A stretch of 64,000 nucleotides of DNA from Variovorax paradoxus (GTDB lineage Bacteria > Pseudomonadota > Gammaproteobacteria > Burkholderiales > Burkholderiaceae_C): assembly GCF_009755665.1 (NCBI RefSeq), contig NZ_CP046622.1, positions 682,001 to 746,000 of the forward strand. Reading direction: 5' to 3'. This document shows, piece after piece, positions 44,156-54,197 of the stretch. The first letter of the stretch is position 1. Every line of letters begins with the position of its first letter. The notes under the pieces are model-generated. The model did not search any database. It saw nothing but the letters and a program-made list of their open reading frames with translations, and had not been told where the DNA came from. Position numbers and translations under genes: made by a program.

Positions 44156-47124
44156 ACAAGCTGCTGCCCCGCCGCATCACCGCCTTTATCTACGGCGTGG
44201 CGGCGCTGTTCCTGGCGGCCGTTCTCGCCATTGCCGCGTTCACGATGTGGCAGACCTACCAGAAGGCGATCTCCGACAACGAGAGCCAGGCCACGCGGTT
44301 CGTCGTTACCTCCGAAGCCGCGCTGAACCGGAGCCTGCTGGCCGTCGACATGCTGCTGGCGGGCATGGGGCAGTTCCTGCGCAACTCCAGCGAAGACAGC
44401 GTGGCGGCCGACATCACGGCGCCCGAAACCGCGCAATTGGTCGAGACGGTCGTTCGCCAGAGCCTCCTGGTCCGGTATGTGGCGCTCCTGAATACCGACG
44501 GCGCGGTGATCGCGTCTTCCGACCGCCGCGGAGCGAAGCTGGTGCTGCAACTGCCCCAGGGCTTCCTGAAGGAGATCCTGAGCCGGCCGGGGTCCATGCT
44601 GTCGGTCAGCGCACCTAGCGTCAGCCAGGCGACTTCGCAGCAGGTGCTGTATTTCGGGCGCGTGCTGCGGCTCGCGGACGGCGGCAGGATCGTGGCGGTT
44701 GCCGAAGTGCAGGTCTCCATGCTCACCACCATCCTTGCGCAGGGGGCGAACATCCGGGGGCTCGAGGTCACGCTGGAGCGAGAGTCGGGGGCCTTGCTCG
44801 CCAGCATGCCGCCGCGCGACGACCTTGCCGGCCGGAGCATCAGGCCGGCCATGACCGATCAAACCAGCGACGGCCGCCCGCACCGGATGGTCGCGCGCCT
44901 CAGCGGCCTGCCCGCCATCGTTGTCGCGCGGCCCACGCTGCATAGAAACCTGCTGATCGTCGCCGGCATTCCACTCCAGCTCGCACTCGAGGACTGGCGC
45001 AGGGAGCGCAATTCCATCCTGATCGTTGCGCTGGCCTTCACGCTGATGATTCTTGCGGTCGCCTATTTCGCCCGGGCGCAGCTGTCGCGGCAGTGGCGTG
45101 CCCGCGCCGACCTGCTGCGCTCCAAGGCCACGCTGGACCAGGCGCTCGAATCCATGGCGGACGGTTTCGTGCTGCTCGATCCCGAAGGCCGCGTGATCAC
45201 CTGGAACCGCCGCTTCGTCGATTACTTTCCCTGGGCGGAAAAGCTGCTTGCGCCGCAGGCCCCTTTCCAGCCCATCGACGAACAGAATTCGCGCAGCCTC
45301 CATCCGCACAGCGAGCAGGAGCTCGTCCTGCCGGGCGGGCAGGTGGTCGTCGCCGTCAAAAGCCCGACGCCGGACGGCGGCCTGGTGTGCATCTACCGCG
45401 ACATCACCGAGAAGAAGCGCCACGTCTCCGACATTCTCGAAGGCAAGGCGCAGCTGCAAGCCACGCTCGATGCCCTGCCGGACGTGCTGCTGGAGGCAGG
45501 CATCGACGGCCGTTGCTACCGCTTCCATTCACCGCGCCGCCCCAAGTCGTCGATCAAGGTGCGCGAGCCGGTCGGCAAGATGATGTCCGATCTCTTGCCG
45601 GCGAACGCCGCGGCCGAAGTCATGGTCGCACTGCGCGATGCGTTCGAGTTCGGGTTTTCTTCAGGACGGCAGTTCGAGACCCGGGTTCCCAGGGGCGTTG
45701 TGTGGTTCGAGATCTCGGTCTCGCGCAAGCTGGTGGGCGAGGGTGCGGACGCGCGGTTCATCGTCATCCTGAGGGACATCACCGAAAGCAAGCTGGCCGC
45801 CCGCGAGATCGAGCATCTGGCTTTCTACGACAACCTGACGGGCCTTCCCAACCGCCAGCTGTTGCTGCACCGGCTGCAAGCCGCGGTCGACGCGAACCTG
45901 CGCCGCTCGCGGCACGCCGCGCTGCTGTTCCTGGACCTGGACGATTTCAAGACGCTCAACGACGCGCTCGGGCACGCCACCGGCGACGCATTGCTCAAGC
46001 AGGTTGCGCTCCGGCTTCAAGGCAGCCTGAGCGAAGGCGGCACGGTCGCGCGGCTGGGCGGCGACGAATTCGTGGTGCTGATCGAAAACCTCAGCGAAGA
46101 CCCTTCGGTTGCCGCGATGCAGACCAACGCGACCGGCGAAGCCATCCTCGGCGCGCTGGGCGAATCGTTCCAGCTCGAAGACCACGAGTACCACAGCACG
46201 TGCAGCATCGGCGCCGTCGTCTTCGGCGACGCGAACCAGTCGCTGGAAGACTTGCTCAAGCATGCGGGCATCGCCATGTACTACGCCAAGTCGGCGGGCG
46301 GCAACGCATTGCGCTTCTTCGAGACGGCGATGCAGACGGCCATCACCGCCCGGGCAACGCTGGAAAGCGAACTGCATGCGGCCCTGGCGGGCAATCAGTT
46401 CATCCTGCACTACCAGAGCCAGGTCACGTCCGAGGGCCACATTGCGGGCGCGGAAGTGCTCATACGCTGGCACCATCCGGAGCGCGGAATGGTGCCGCCC
46501 GGAGGCTTCATCGAACTGGCTGAGGAAACCGGGCTGATCGTGCCCATCGGCTTGTGGGTGCTCGAGACGGCCTGCGTGCAGCTCGAGCGCTGGAGTCACG
46601 ACCCGAGGCGCCGGCATCTGCAGCTTGCGGTCAACGTCAGCGCGCGCCAGTTCCGCACCGCGGACTTCGCGGACCGCGTTCGCGATGTGCTGCGCAGAAC
46701 GGGCGCAGACCCGACAAGACTGAAGCTCGAGCTCACGGAGAGCCTGCTGCAGGACAAGATGACGGAGACGGTCAGCAAGATGCAACTGCTCGCGTCGATG
46801 GGCGTGCGTTTCTCGATGGACGACTTCGGCACCGGCTACTCGTCGCTGTCGTACATGACGCAACTTCCGCTGGACCAGATCAAGGTCGACAAGTTCTTCG
46901 TGCAGAGCATCGGCACCGACTCGAAGGTCGAACTGATCATCCAGGCCATCATCGGCATGGCACGCAACCTCGAGCTTGAAATCGTGGCGGAGGGCGTCGA
47001 AACGCAACAGCAGTTCGAGTTTCTGCAGATGCACGGAGCGATGCTTTGCCAGGGATACCTGTTCAGCAGGCCGGTGCCGCTCGAGGAGTTCGAAGCGCAG
47101 CTGGATGTTGCCATGGCGGACTGA
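44152..47124 (+). CDS. Membrane GGDEF-EAL c-di-GMP protein with extracytoplasmic sensor and PAS
   Basis: A 990-aa protein. TM1 (about 12-35), an extracytoplasmic region (about 36-285) and TM2 (about 290-315) are followed by PAS-like segments (about 340-560), GGDEF (about 570-730) and EAL (about 745-990). GGDEF reads RLGGDEFVVL, without an I-site RxxD just upstream. The EAL motif reads EVL (AEVLIRWHHPERG), yet other catalytic residues are kept (NVSARQF, ELTESLL, DDFGTGYSSL, DKFFVQSI, AEGVETQQQ). Likely a phosphodiesterase, possibly bifunctional. The GTG start overlaps the TRAP binding-protein gene. Confidence 0.92.
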   Translation: MNKLLPRRITAFIYGVAALFLAAVLAIAAFTMWQTYQKAISDNESQATRFVVTSEAALNRSLLAVDMLLAGMGQFLRNSSEDSVAADITAPETAQLVETVVRQSLLVRYVALLNTDGAVIASSDRRGAKLVLQLPQGFLKEILSRPGSMLSVSAPSVSQATSQQVLYFGRVLRLADGGRIVAVAEVQVSMLTTILAQGANIRGLEVTLERESGALLASMPPRDDLAGRSIRPAMTDQTSDGRPHRMVARLSGLPAIVVARPTLHRNLLIVAGIPLQLALEDWRRERNSILIVALAFTLMILAVAYFARAQLSRQWRARADLLRSKATLDQALESMADGFVLLDPEGRVITWNRRFVDYFPWAEKLLAPQAPFQPIDEQNSRSLHPHSEQELVLPGGQVVVAVKSPTPDGGLVCIYRDITEKKRHVSDILEGKAQLQATLDALPDVLLEAGIDGRCYRFHSPRRPKSSIKVREPVGKMMSDLLPANAAAEVMVALRDAFEFGFSSGRQFETRVPRGVVWFEISVSRKLVGEGADARFIVILRDITESKLAAREIEHLAFYDNLTGLPNRQLLLHRLQAAVDANLRRSRHAALLFLDLDDFKTLNDALGHATGDALLKQVALRLQGSLSEGGTVARLGGDEFVVLIENLSEDPSVAAMQTNATGEAILGALGESFQLEDHEYHSTCSIGAVVFGDANQSLEDLLKHAGIAMYYAKSAGGNALRFFETAMQTAITARATLESELHAALAGNQFILHYQSQVTSEGHIAGAEVLIRWHHPERGMVPPGGFIELAEETGLIVPIGLWVLETACVQLERWSHDPRRRHLQLAVNVSARQFRTADFADRVRDVLRRTGADPTRLKLELTESLLQDKMTETVSKMQLLASMGVRFSMDDFGTGYSSLSYMTQLPLDQIKVDKFFVQSIGTDSKVELIIQAIIGMARNLELEIVAEGVETQQQFEFLQMHGAMLCQGYLFSRPVPLEEFEAQLDVAMAD

Positions 47125-47156
47125 GCGCCCGCTGCGCCTTCTGGAGTCCACACACG

Positions 47157-49559
47157 ATGCGTCTCCTGTTACCCGATCTGACCCGTTTCAGCCTGCGTGC
47201 CCGGTTGTCGGGCGGTGTGGTGGCCATTGTTTTCCTGACGACGATCGGTATTGCCAGCGCCGAGCTCTACTTCGTCAAGCGCAACATGCAGGCGACCATC
47301 GCCGAGGAGCAGTTCGAGCGGATATCGGCCATTGCCGATGCGGTGGACCAGAAGTTCCTGAGCCGGCGCACCTTGCTCAAGACCTTCGGCGACAGCGTCG
47401 AGAGCCACAACTTCACCGGCGCCGAAAGCCTGCAGGACCTTGTCATGCAGCACAAGTCGCTCAGGGAAGCCTTCGACAACCTGGCCTTCATCGATGCGCA
47501 GGGCGAGATCGTGGCCAACATGAACGGTGCGCAGCAGATCGGCAAGATCAACGTCAAGGACCGCGACTATTTCCAAGGCACCGTCGCGTCCAAGGCGGGC
47601 GTGATTTCCCAGCCTTTCAAGAACCGAATCAGCGGGCTCGCGCAAGTTGCCATGACCGAACCCGTGCTGGACCCCGAGGGCAGGGTGGCCTATGTCATTG
47701 CCGCCTTCATCACCCTGAGCGAACACAACTTCCTGGGTGAGCTTGCCAACGTGAAATTCGGCAAGAGCGGGTACATGTTCATCGTCAATACCGGCGGCAT
47801 CATCGTCGACCATCCGGACAAGTCCAGGCTGCTCCAGCACATCGACGCCGACGGCGTACCCAACACCGCTGCCGATCGCGCCATTGCCGGATTCGAAGGA
47901 GCGTCCGAAGGAGTGAACCGCAGGGGCGTGCATGCCTTGTACGCCTTCAAGCACATACGCCAGACCAACTGGGTGCTGGGCGCGATGTATCCGCGCCAGG
48001 AAGCCTTTGCCAAGGCGGAGCAGATCGAGCGCTTTGCCTGGGCGGGGGCGCTCCTGCTCACCTTGCTGGCCGGCGGGCTCACCTTCATGACCGTGCGCTC
48101 GCAGCTCGCGCCCTTGTCCCGCCTGCGCGAACACATGCAGGTGTCGCGTGCCAACTCTGCCTACACTCCGCTGGAGGAGGAGTCTGGCCAGGACGAGGTG
48201 GGCGATCTCTCGAACACCTTCGACTCGCTCATGCGGGAACGCCGTGCGGCCCAGCAGCGCGTGCAGTCGAGCGAAAGATTCCTGCGCGACGTGACCGATA
48301 ACCTGCCGGCCGTGGTCGCCTACTTCGACCGCAACCAACGTTGTCTTTTCGCCAACAAGGCGGGGCTGCGGATGCAGGGCCGGACGCAAGCCGACGTCGG
48401 CCGCATGACCATGCAGGAGTCGCTGCCCGACGCGGTCTACCGGCAGCTCGAGGCGCAGGTGGCCAAGGCGCTCCAGGGAACGCCGACGCGCACCGAAGGC
48501 ACCTACGACCGCAGGGGCAAGGAGGGTTTTTTCGAATGCCACCTGCTGCCAGATGTTCGCGACGACGGCGTGGCGGGCTACTACGTGATGACCTTCGACA
48601 TCACCGAGCGCAAGCAGGCCGAGATGCGAAGCGCCGACAGCGAACGGCGCCTGCGCGGGCTCACCGACAACGTGCCGGCGCTCCTGACCGAGCTCGATCT
48701 CGAAGAGCGCGTGGTTTTCTGCAACGGCAGATATCTGGCGTGGCTCGGCATCGAGCCGGCTTCGATGATGAACCGGCACATCCGGGAAACCATCGGCGAG
48801 GCCCACTACGACGTGCGCAAGCCACTCCTGGCGCGCGCGTTCGCGGGCGAGGTGCTGTCGTTCGAGCAGACGGCCCAGCTGCTGATCGGTGAGCGGACCC
48901 TGCAGACGACGTACCTGCCGCACAGGGATGCCGACGGCGCCGTCGTCGGGCTGTACGTCATCGCGCACGATGTCACGGACCTGAAGCAGAAGCAGAGGCA
49001 ACTGGACGCCCTTGCGCGGGAAGATGCGCTCACGGGCTTGCCCAACCGCCGTTCGTTCGAAGAGCATGCGCGCGAGGCCATGGCCAGGTCCCGGCGCTCG
49101 GGAAAGCCGATATGCCTGCTGTTCCTGGACATCGACTACTTCAAGTCGATCAACGATTCGCTGGGCCATGCGGCGGGCGACGCGGTGCTCAGGGAATTCG
49201 GCAGGCGGCTCAAGGAAAGCGTGCGCGAGACCGACATGGCGGCGCGCTATGCCGGCGACGAGTTCGTGATTCTTCTCGAGGGAGTTGACGGAATCGCCGA
49301 GGCGGGCATCGTTGCGCAGAAGGTGCTTGCCGCAATGCGGCCGGCGTTTCATCTCTCCGGCCGTTCCTTGCAGGCAACAGCCAGCATCGGTGTTGCAATC
49401 GCAGAGGAAGACGAGGATCTGTCGTCCTTGTTCATGCGCGCCGATGCGGCACTGTACTCGGCCAAGAAAGAAGGAAAGAACCGCTTCATGACGGCAGAGC
49501 CCCGGACCAGGGCTGCGGGCAGTGTCCCTTGGCCCCGCCAGGAGCCTTCCAGCGCCTGA
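47157..49559 (+). CDS. Membrane diguanylate cyclase with Cache, HAMP and two PAS domains
   Basis: An 800-aa c-di-GMP synthase. TM1 (about 18-40), a dCache-like periplasmic domain (about 42-290, with DAQGEIVANMNGAQQIGKIN and VKDRDYFQGTV), TM2 (about 298-318), HAMP, two PAS domains (about 375-640) and a C-terminal GGDEF (about 645-785). The active site is RYAGDEFVILLEG, and the inhibitory RETD site lies five residues upstream, so product feedback is expected. It follows the GGDEF-EAL gene by 32 bp. Opposing synthase and phosphodiesterase in one locus suggests local control. Confidence 0.93.
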   Translation: MRLLLPDLTRFSLRARLSGGVVAIVFLTTIGIASAELYFVKRNMQATIAEEQFERISAIADAVDQKFLSRRTLLKTFGDSVESHNFTGAESLQDLVMQHKSLREAFDNLAFIDAQGEIVANMNGAQQIGKINVKDRDYFQGTVASKAGVISQPFKNRISGLAQVAMTEPVLDPEGRVAYVIAAFITLSEHNFLGELANVKFGKSGYMFIVNTGGIIVDHPDKSRLLQHIDADGVPNTAADRAIAGFEGASEGVNRRGVHALYAFKHIRQTNWVLGAMYPRQEAFAKAEQIERFAWAGALLLTLLAGGLTFMTVRSQLAPLSRLREHMQVSRANSAYTPLEEESGQDEVGDLSNTFDSLMRERRAAQQRVQSSERFLRDVTDNLPAVVAYFDRNQRCLFANKAGLRMQGRTQADVGRMTMQESLPDAVYRQLEAQVAKALQGTPTRTEGTYDRRGKEGFFECHLLPDVRDDGVAGYYVMTFDITERKQAEMRSADSERRLRGLTDNVPALLTELDLEERVVFCNGRYLAWLGIEPASMMNRHIRETIGEAHYDVRKPLLARAFAGEVLSFEQTAQLLIGERTLQTTYLPHRDADGAVVGLYVIAHDVTDLKQKQRQLDALAREDALTGLPNRRSFEEHAREAMARSRRSGKPICLLFLDIDYFKSINDSLGHAAGDAVLREFGRRLKESVRETDMAARYAGDEFVILLEGVDGIAEAGIVAQKVLAAMRPAFHLSGRSLQATASIGVAIAEEDEDLSSLFMRADAALYSAKKEGKNRFMTAEPRTRAAGSVPWPRQEPSSA

Positions 49560-49765
49560 CGCGCTCCCGGGACTTGTCCGCGCCAAGGTGCAATCTGGGC
49601 CTTGTCCTACGCGAAAAGTACCTGCTGATGCTAAATTTGCTGCATCTGCCGCACGGCAGCCACGAGGTTCGAGCGCTGCAATCCGGGAGTTCGGCGCCAG
49701 CCGAGAAAAAAGCGAGAGCCCGCATGCCGCTGCACCGATGCGCGGCCACTGGAGGAAGAAGAGCA

Positions 49766-51682
49766 ATGGCAGATCACGGCGGTGGGAGTGCACCTCTGAA
49801 TCAACGCACTCTGGCCGACGCCGATTTCCGGCTGATGGTCGAGGCGGTCTCGGACTATTCCATCATCGTGCTGGACCCCGGGGGCATCGTCATCAGCTGG
49901 AATGACGGGGCGAGAAAGCTCAAGGGGTATGACGCCGCCGAAGCGATCGGGCGGCACTTCTCGCTTTTCTATCCGAGCGAGCTGCTCGAGCAGAACCAGC
50001 CCGACCGAGCGCTGGAAACCGTGCGCCAGGCCGGCCACATGGAAGAAGAAGGCTGGCGCCTGCGCAAGGACGGCACGCGCTTCTGGGCCAGCGTGGTCAT
50101 CACGCGGATGACCGGCAGCAACGGGGACGTGCGCGGCTTCTCGATGATCACGAGGGACCTCAGCGAACGCCGCCGCCAGGACGAGATGCTGCGCATGAGC
50201 GAGGAGCGCTTCCGGCTGCTGGTCGAGGGCGTGAAGGACTATGCGATCTTCATGCTCGACCCCGCCGGCCACATCGTGAGCTGGAATCTCGGCGCGCAAA
50301 AGAACAAGGGCTACGAGGCCTCGGAAATCATCGGGCAGCACTTCTCGGTGTTCTATCCGCCCGAGGTGGCCGCGACCGGCTGGCCCGAGCAGGAACTGCG
50401 CAACGCGCTGCGCGACGGACGCTTCGAGGACGAAGGCTGGCGCATCCGCAAGGACGGCAGCCGGTTCTGGGCCAGCGTTGTCATTACCGCGCTGCACGAT
50501 GCTACCGGGCGGCATCGCGGCTTTGCCAAGGTCACGCGCGACCTGACGGAGCGGCGCCGCGTGACCGCGCTGGAAGACGAAGGGCGCCGCGTCACGAACT
50601 TCCTTGCGATGCTCGGGCACGAGCTGCGCAATCCGCTGGCGCCGATTTCCAACGCGCTCGAACTCCTCAAGCGGGAAAAAGCGGAATCGGCGGTCATCGC
50701 CCATACCCGCGACATCATCGGCCGGCAACTCAAGCAGATGACCAGGCTGGTGGACGATCTGCTCGACGTGGGGCGCATCACGAGCGGCAAGATCCACCTG
50801 GAGAGCAAGCCGGTTCGCCTGCGCGATGCCATCGCCGAGGCTGCCGAGGCGGTGCGGCCGCTGATCGAAAGCAAGTCGCAGACCCTGCACCTGCATCTCC
50901 AGGAGACGGACCCCTGGATTTCCGGAGACAGCGCACGCGTCATCCAGATCGTCAGCAACCTGATTCACAACGCCGCAAAGTTCACCCACAACAGCGGCAA
51001 CGTCCATGTCTCGCTCTCGCAGGTCGGCGAGGACGCCGACATCAGCGTGCGCGACGACGGACCCGGGATACCGCCCAAGGACCTGCAGCGGATCTTCGAC
51101 CTGTTCGTGCAGGGCGAGCAGAACATGGCAAGGTCGCAGGGCGGCCTGGGCCTGGGGCTCAGCCTCGTGCAGCAGTTGACGACGCTGCATGGCGGCAGGG
51201 TGAGTGCGTTCAGCACCGGCCGGGCGGGGGAAGGCAGCGAGTTCGTGGTGCAGTTCCAGACCACACAGCCGCCGATGGCCACCCTGGAGGCGGAGCCGCG
51301 GCCCGTGGGCGAGCAGCGCGTGCTGGTGGTGGACGACAACGTGGACGCGGCCGAAACCATGGCGCTGCTGCTGGAGGCGCTGGGCTACAAGTCCAGCGTC
51401 GCGCATGGCGGCCTGTCGGCCATCGAGGCGGTGAAGGCACAAGACCCGGACGTGGTGCTGCTGGACATCGGCCTGCCCGACCTGAACGGACATGAAGTCG
51501 CCAAGCGGCTGCGGGCCGAGATGATCAACCCGCCGCCGCTGATTGCCATTACCGGCTACGGCCAGGCCAGCGACAGGGACACCAGCCTGGAGGCGGGTTT
51601 TCGCGCGCACCTGACGAAGCCCGTCGACGTCGACAAGCTGACCGCGCTGCTCGAGCAACTGCTCGAGTCGCCCCGCACCTAG
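49766..51682 (+). CDS. PAS-PAS hybrid histidine kinase with C-terminal receiver
   Basis: A 638-aa soluble hybrid kinase. Two near-duplicate PAS domains (about 20-145 and 150-270, both with WNxGAxKxKGY and [23 protein letters not shown] blocks). HisKA has [16 protein letters not shown]; HATPase_c has [22 protein letters not shown] and [13 protein letters not shown]. The receiver (about 515-635) has [22 protein letters not shown] and the KP pair in [12 protein letters not shown] 49766 follows GGAGGAAGAAGAG. No TM helices. No output regulator is adjacent, so it may relay to c-di-GMP or to a distant phosphotransfer protein. Confidence 0.93.
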   Translation: MADHGGGSAPLNQRTLADADFRLMVEAVSDYSIIVLDPGGIVISWNDGARKLKGYDAAEAIGRHFSLFYPSELLEQNQPDRALETVRQAGHMEEEGWRLRKDGTRFWASVVITRMTGSNGDVRGFSMITRDLSERRRQDEMLRMSEERFRLLVEGVKDYAIFMLDPAGHIVSWNLGAQKNKGYEASEIIGQHFSVFYPPEVAATGWPEQELRNALRDGRFEDEGWRIRKDGSRFWASVVITALHDATGRHRGFAKVTRDLTERRRVTALEDEGRRVTNFLAMLGHELRNPLAPISNALELLKREKAESAVIAHTRDIIGRQLKQMTRLVDDLLDVGRITSGKIHLESKPVRLRDAIAEAAEAVRPLIESKSQTLHLHLQETDPWISGDSARVIQIVSNLIHNAAKFTHNSGNVHVSLSQVGEDADISVRDDGPGIPPKDLQRIFDLFVQGEQNMARSQGGLGLGLSLVQQLTTLHGGRVSAFSTGRAGEGSEFVVQFQTTQPPMATLEAEPRPVGEQRVLVVDDNVDAAETMALLLEALGYKSSVAHGGLSAIEAVKAQDPDVVLLDIGLPDLNGHEVAKRLRAEMINPPPLIAITGYGQASDRDTSLEAGFRAHLTKPVDVDKLTALLEQLLESPRT

Positions 51683-52530
51683 GCGGAGAGCGGCGGCTCC
51701 GCGGGCAGCGCCCGCTTGTGGGCGCTCTTGCGGTGCGTTGCAAGAATGATCTCGCGCGCCGCAGCGGACACCGGCTTGCCCTCGAGGAAATCGTCGATCT
51801 GCTCGTAGCTGACGCCGAACGCATCTTCGTCGGGCTTTTGCGGCACCAGCGATTCGAGGTCGGCCGTGGGCACCTTGAACACCAGCGCATCGGGTGCGCC
51901 CAGTTGCTGCGCGAGCGCGCGCACGCGGCGCTTGTTGAGGCCGGTGAGCGGCGTCACGTCGGCCGCGCCGTCGCCGAACTTGGTGAAAAAGCCCATCAGC
52001 GCCTCGGCCGCATGGTCGGTGCCGATGACGATGCCATCGTGCGCGCCGGCCGCCGCAAACTGCGCAATCATGCGCTGGCGCGCCTTGATGTTGCCGAGCA
52101 CGAAGTCCTCATGCGCCGCATCGCGGAACGCAAGCTCGCCGCCTTTCAATGCCGCGAGCATGCCGTCTGCGGCGGGCCGGATGTCGACGGTCAAGGTGCG
52201 GTCGGGCTTGATCACCGTGAGCGAGCGTTGCGCCTCGGCTTCGTCCTTCTGCACGCCGTACGGCAAACGCATCGCAATGAAGGTGGCATCCCGGCCTTCG
52301 GCGCGCAGCCGTTCCACGGCGCGCTGTGCAAGGCATCCGGCCACGAGCGAATCGACGCCGCCGCTGATGCCCAGCACCAGCGTCTTCAAGCCCGTGGCGC
52401 GCAGGTACCCTGCCAGAAAGCCGATGCGCCGCTCGATCTCCTCGGCGGCATCGAACACCGGCGCTACGTGCAGCGAGGCAATGATCTCGCGCTGCACGGC
52501 ATCCACGGGGGTAAGTTCACCAGCATTCAT
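51679..52530 (-). CDS. nadE: Ammonia-dependent NAD+ synthetase
   Basis: A 283-aa enzyme that amidates deamido-NAD+ with ATP, the last step of NAD synthesis. The PP-loop motif is [15 protein letters not shown]. Further motifs are [50 protein letters not shown] and [14 protein letters not shown]. No glutaminase domain is present. ATG 52530 follows AAAGG by 7 nt; ATG 52554 is an alternative. Its stop overlaps the hybrid kinase stop tail to tail. Confidence 0.95.
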   Translation of the reverse strand: MNAGELTPVDAVQREIIASLHVAPVFDAAEEIERRIGFLAGYLRATGLKTLVLGISGGVDSLVAGCLAQRAVERLRAEGRDATFIAMRLPYGVQKDEAEAQRSLTVIKPDRTLTVDIRPAADGMLAALKGGELAFRDAAHEDFVLGNIKARQRMIAQFAAAGAHDGIVIGTDHAAEALMGFFTKFGDGAADVTPLTGLNKRRVRALAQQLGAPDALVFKVPTADLESLVPQKPDEDAFGVSYEQIDDFLEGKPVSAAAREIILATHRKSAHKRALPAEPPLSA

Positions 52531-52563
52531 GACACGACCTTTCTGTGCATTCATCGGAGCGAA

Positions 52564-53736
52564 TTAAAAATCGACCAGGCTGAGACCGATGCTCAGCACG
52601 GTGCGCTTCCGGTTGTAGTCCACCAGCGTGTCGCCGTAGCCGTGGAACAGCTGCGTGTGGAAGCGCAGGTTGCTGGTGGTCGGATCGCCGATGGCCTTCA
52701 GCCACTCGAGCCGTATCGAGCCGCGCCCGCTGTCGCGCAAGTTGTTGCGCACCGTGAGGCCCAGGCTGTTGTCGCGGTTGAAGTTCCAGCGGCCGGTGAC
52801 CTCGGCGCGGCCGATGTAGCTGGAGATGTCGGGGTTGTCGTCCTTTGCGACGCTTTCCGACAGCCGCTGCCAGACGCGACCGGTAATGCTGAAGCGGTCG
52901 TCCAGCTCGGCGCCGCCCATCAGGTAGACGCGGTTCCAGCTGCGCGACAACGGCAGGCTCTGGCCGTTCGACTGGTGCACCAGGCCCACGCCCGCATAGC
53001 GCCAGCGCCAGCCGCCGGGCAGCCTGAAGTCCAGCGGATAGACATACATCAGCTCGGGCTCGTGGTCGGTCGTGCGGAACGGCCGCGAGATCGAGCCGTT
53101 GAACAGCTGCCAGGTCGACTGCTGCGAATACGCGAACCAGAGCGAGTCTTTCTTGATCGGGTCGCCCTGCGTAAGCAGGCCCTGCGCGATCTTGGTACGC
53201 ACCGAGAGGCCAATGCGCATTTCATTCGCCTGGTAGTTCACTGGGGAGGCGGTGTGGCCTTCGGAGGGCGACGTGGGCGTATCGGGCTTGCTGGTGGCAG
53301 CCGAGGCCGACACATTCAACGGCCGGTAGCCGCGGAACCCGAAGGTGCCGCAGTCGGTGCCGTTCTCCAGCTCCCAGAAACGCGAAAGCGCCGAGTACTG
53401 CCGGTCACGGCAGCCCTCGCTGGTGGCGACCGACACCACGCGGGTGGCCGGCATCGACCCGTCCACCGGCGGCGCGGGCTGCGTGCTTGCCAGCACCGGC
53501 GGCGCCACGGGCACCGACACTGAAGGCAGCGTCTGCTGCTGCGCCCAGCGGTCGAAGCAGGCCAGCCGTGCGTCGTTGCTGTTGCCGAGCGCCGCGCACT
53601 GCTGCCAGGTCAGCTGGGCATCGGCCAGCGGGCTGGAAGGCTTTTCGACAGCCTGCGCGTTGGCCAGCGACGACGCAAGGAGGCCGGGCGCCAGCAGGCT
53701 TGCGGCAAGGGTGGTGCGTAGATGGATTGGGTTCAT
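52564..53736 (-). CDS. pldA: Outer-membrane phospholipase A1
   Basis: A 390-aa beta-barrel enzyme with an extended N-terminal region. Signal peptide (RTTLAASLLAPGLLASSLAN), then a periplasmic insert (about 30-160) with WQQCAALGNSNDARLACFDRW. The catalytic block GVGLVHQSNGQSLPLSRSWN holds the His/Ser pair and Asn of OMPLA. NLRDSGRGSIRLEWLKAIG and RKRTVLSIGLSLVDF end the barrel. It hydrolyses outer-membrane phospholipids. The start overlaps the lipoprotein stop (ATGA). Confidence 0.92.
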   Translation of the reverse strand: MNPIHLRTTLAASLLAPGLLASSLANAQAVEKPSSPLADAQLTWQQCAALGNSNDARLACFDRWAQQQTLPSVSVPVAPPVLASTQPAPPVDGSMPATRVVSVATSEGCRDRQYSALSRFWELENGTDCGTFGFRGYRPLNVSASAATSKPDTPTSPSEGHTASPVNYQANEMRIGLSVRTKIAQGLLTQGDPIKKDSLWFAYSQQSTWQLFNGSISRPFRTTDHEPELMYVYPLDFRLPGGWRWRYAGVGLVHQSNGQSLPLSRSWNRVYLMGGAELDDRFSITGRVWQRLSESVAKDDNPDISSYIGRAEVTGRWNFNRDNSLGLTVRNNLRDSGRGSIRLEWLKAIGDPTTSNLRFHTQLFHGYGDTLVDYNRKRTVLSIGLSLVDF

Positions 53737-54197
53737 TTGTCTGCGGTCCGTTCCGTCTTTTTCAGAGTGAAGGGATGTGTGGTTTCGTCGGCGGCATTGC
53801 GCCAGGTGCCCCTGAACTCGCGTCCGCAGGAGTCCGGCTGCAGCGTGGCCGACCACACGCCGCTGATGCTGCGCCCGTCGAGCGATTCGTCGATGGCGAG
53901 CTCGCCCTCGTCGTTGATATCGCCCGCCAGTTGCGCGACCGATGCGCTCGCCGAAGGCGCGGATGTTGCGCGCGTGATGATGCCGCGCACGCCCACGTAT
54001 TCGGGGTGCTTGCCGAGCACGACCGAGGCCGCGCCCGGAAGGCCGTCGAAGCGTGCCTGCCAGTTGCCGTACAGCGCTTCGACCGGCAGGTCCCGCGCGG
54101 TGGCGGGGCATCCGGGCGGTGCTGCGTTGTGCGCGCCGGGGCCGGCGCATGCGGTGCACAGGGCGGCCAGCGACAGCAGGAGAACCCGCGCCATCAT
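53733..54197 (-). CDS. Hypothetical lipoprotein
   Basis: A 154-aa protein starting MMARVLLLSLAALCTACAGP, with lipobox CTAC and Cys17 as lipid site. The mature part is beta-rich (GNWQARFDGLPGAASVVLGK, GVRGIITRATSAPSA, RSISGVWSATLQPDSCGREF). No family was named. It overlaps both neighbours by ATGA (rep stop and pldA start), so it is tightly coupled to an envelope phospholipase. Confidence 0.75.
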   Translation of the reverse strand: MMARVLLLSLAALCTACAGPGAHNAAPPGCPATARDLPVEALYGNWQARFDGLPGAASVVLGKHPEYVGVRGIITRATSAPSASASVAQLAGDINDEGELAIDESLDGRSISGVWSATLQPDSCGREFRGTWRNAADETTHPFTLKKTERTADK

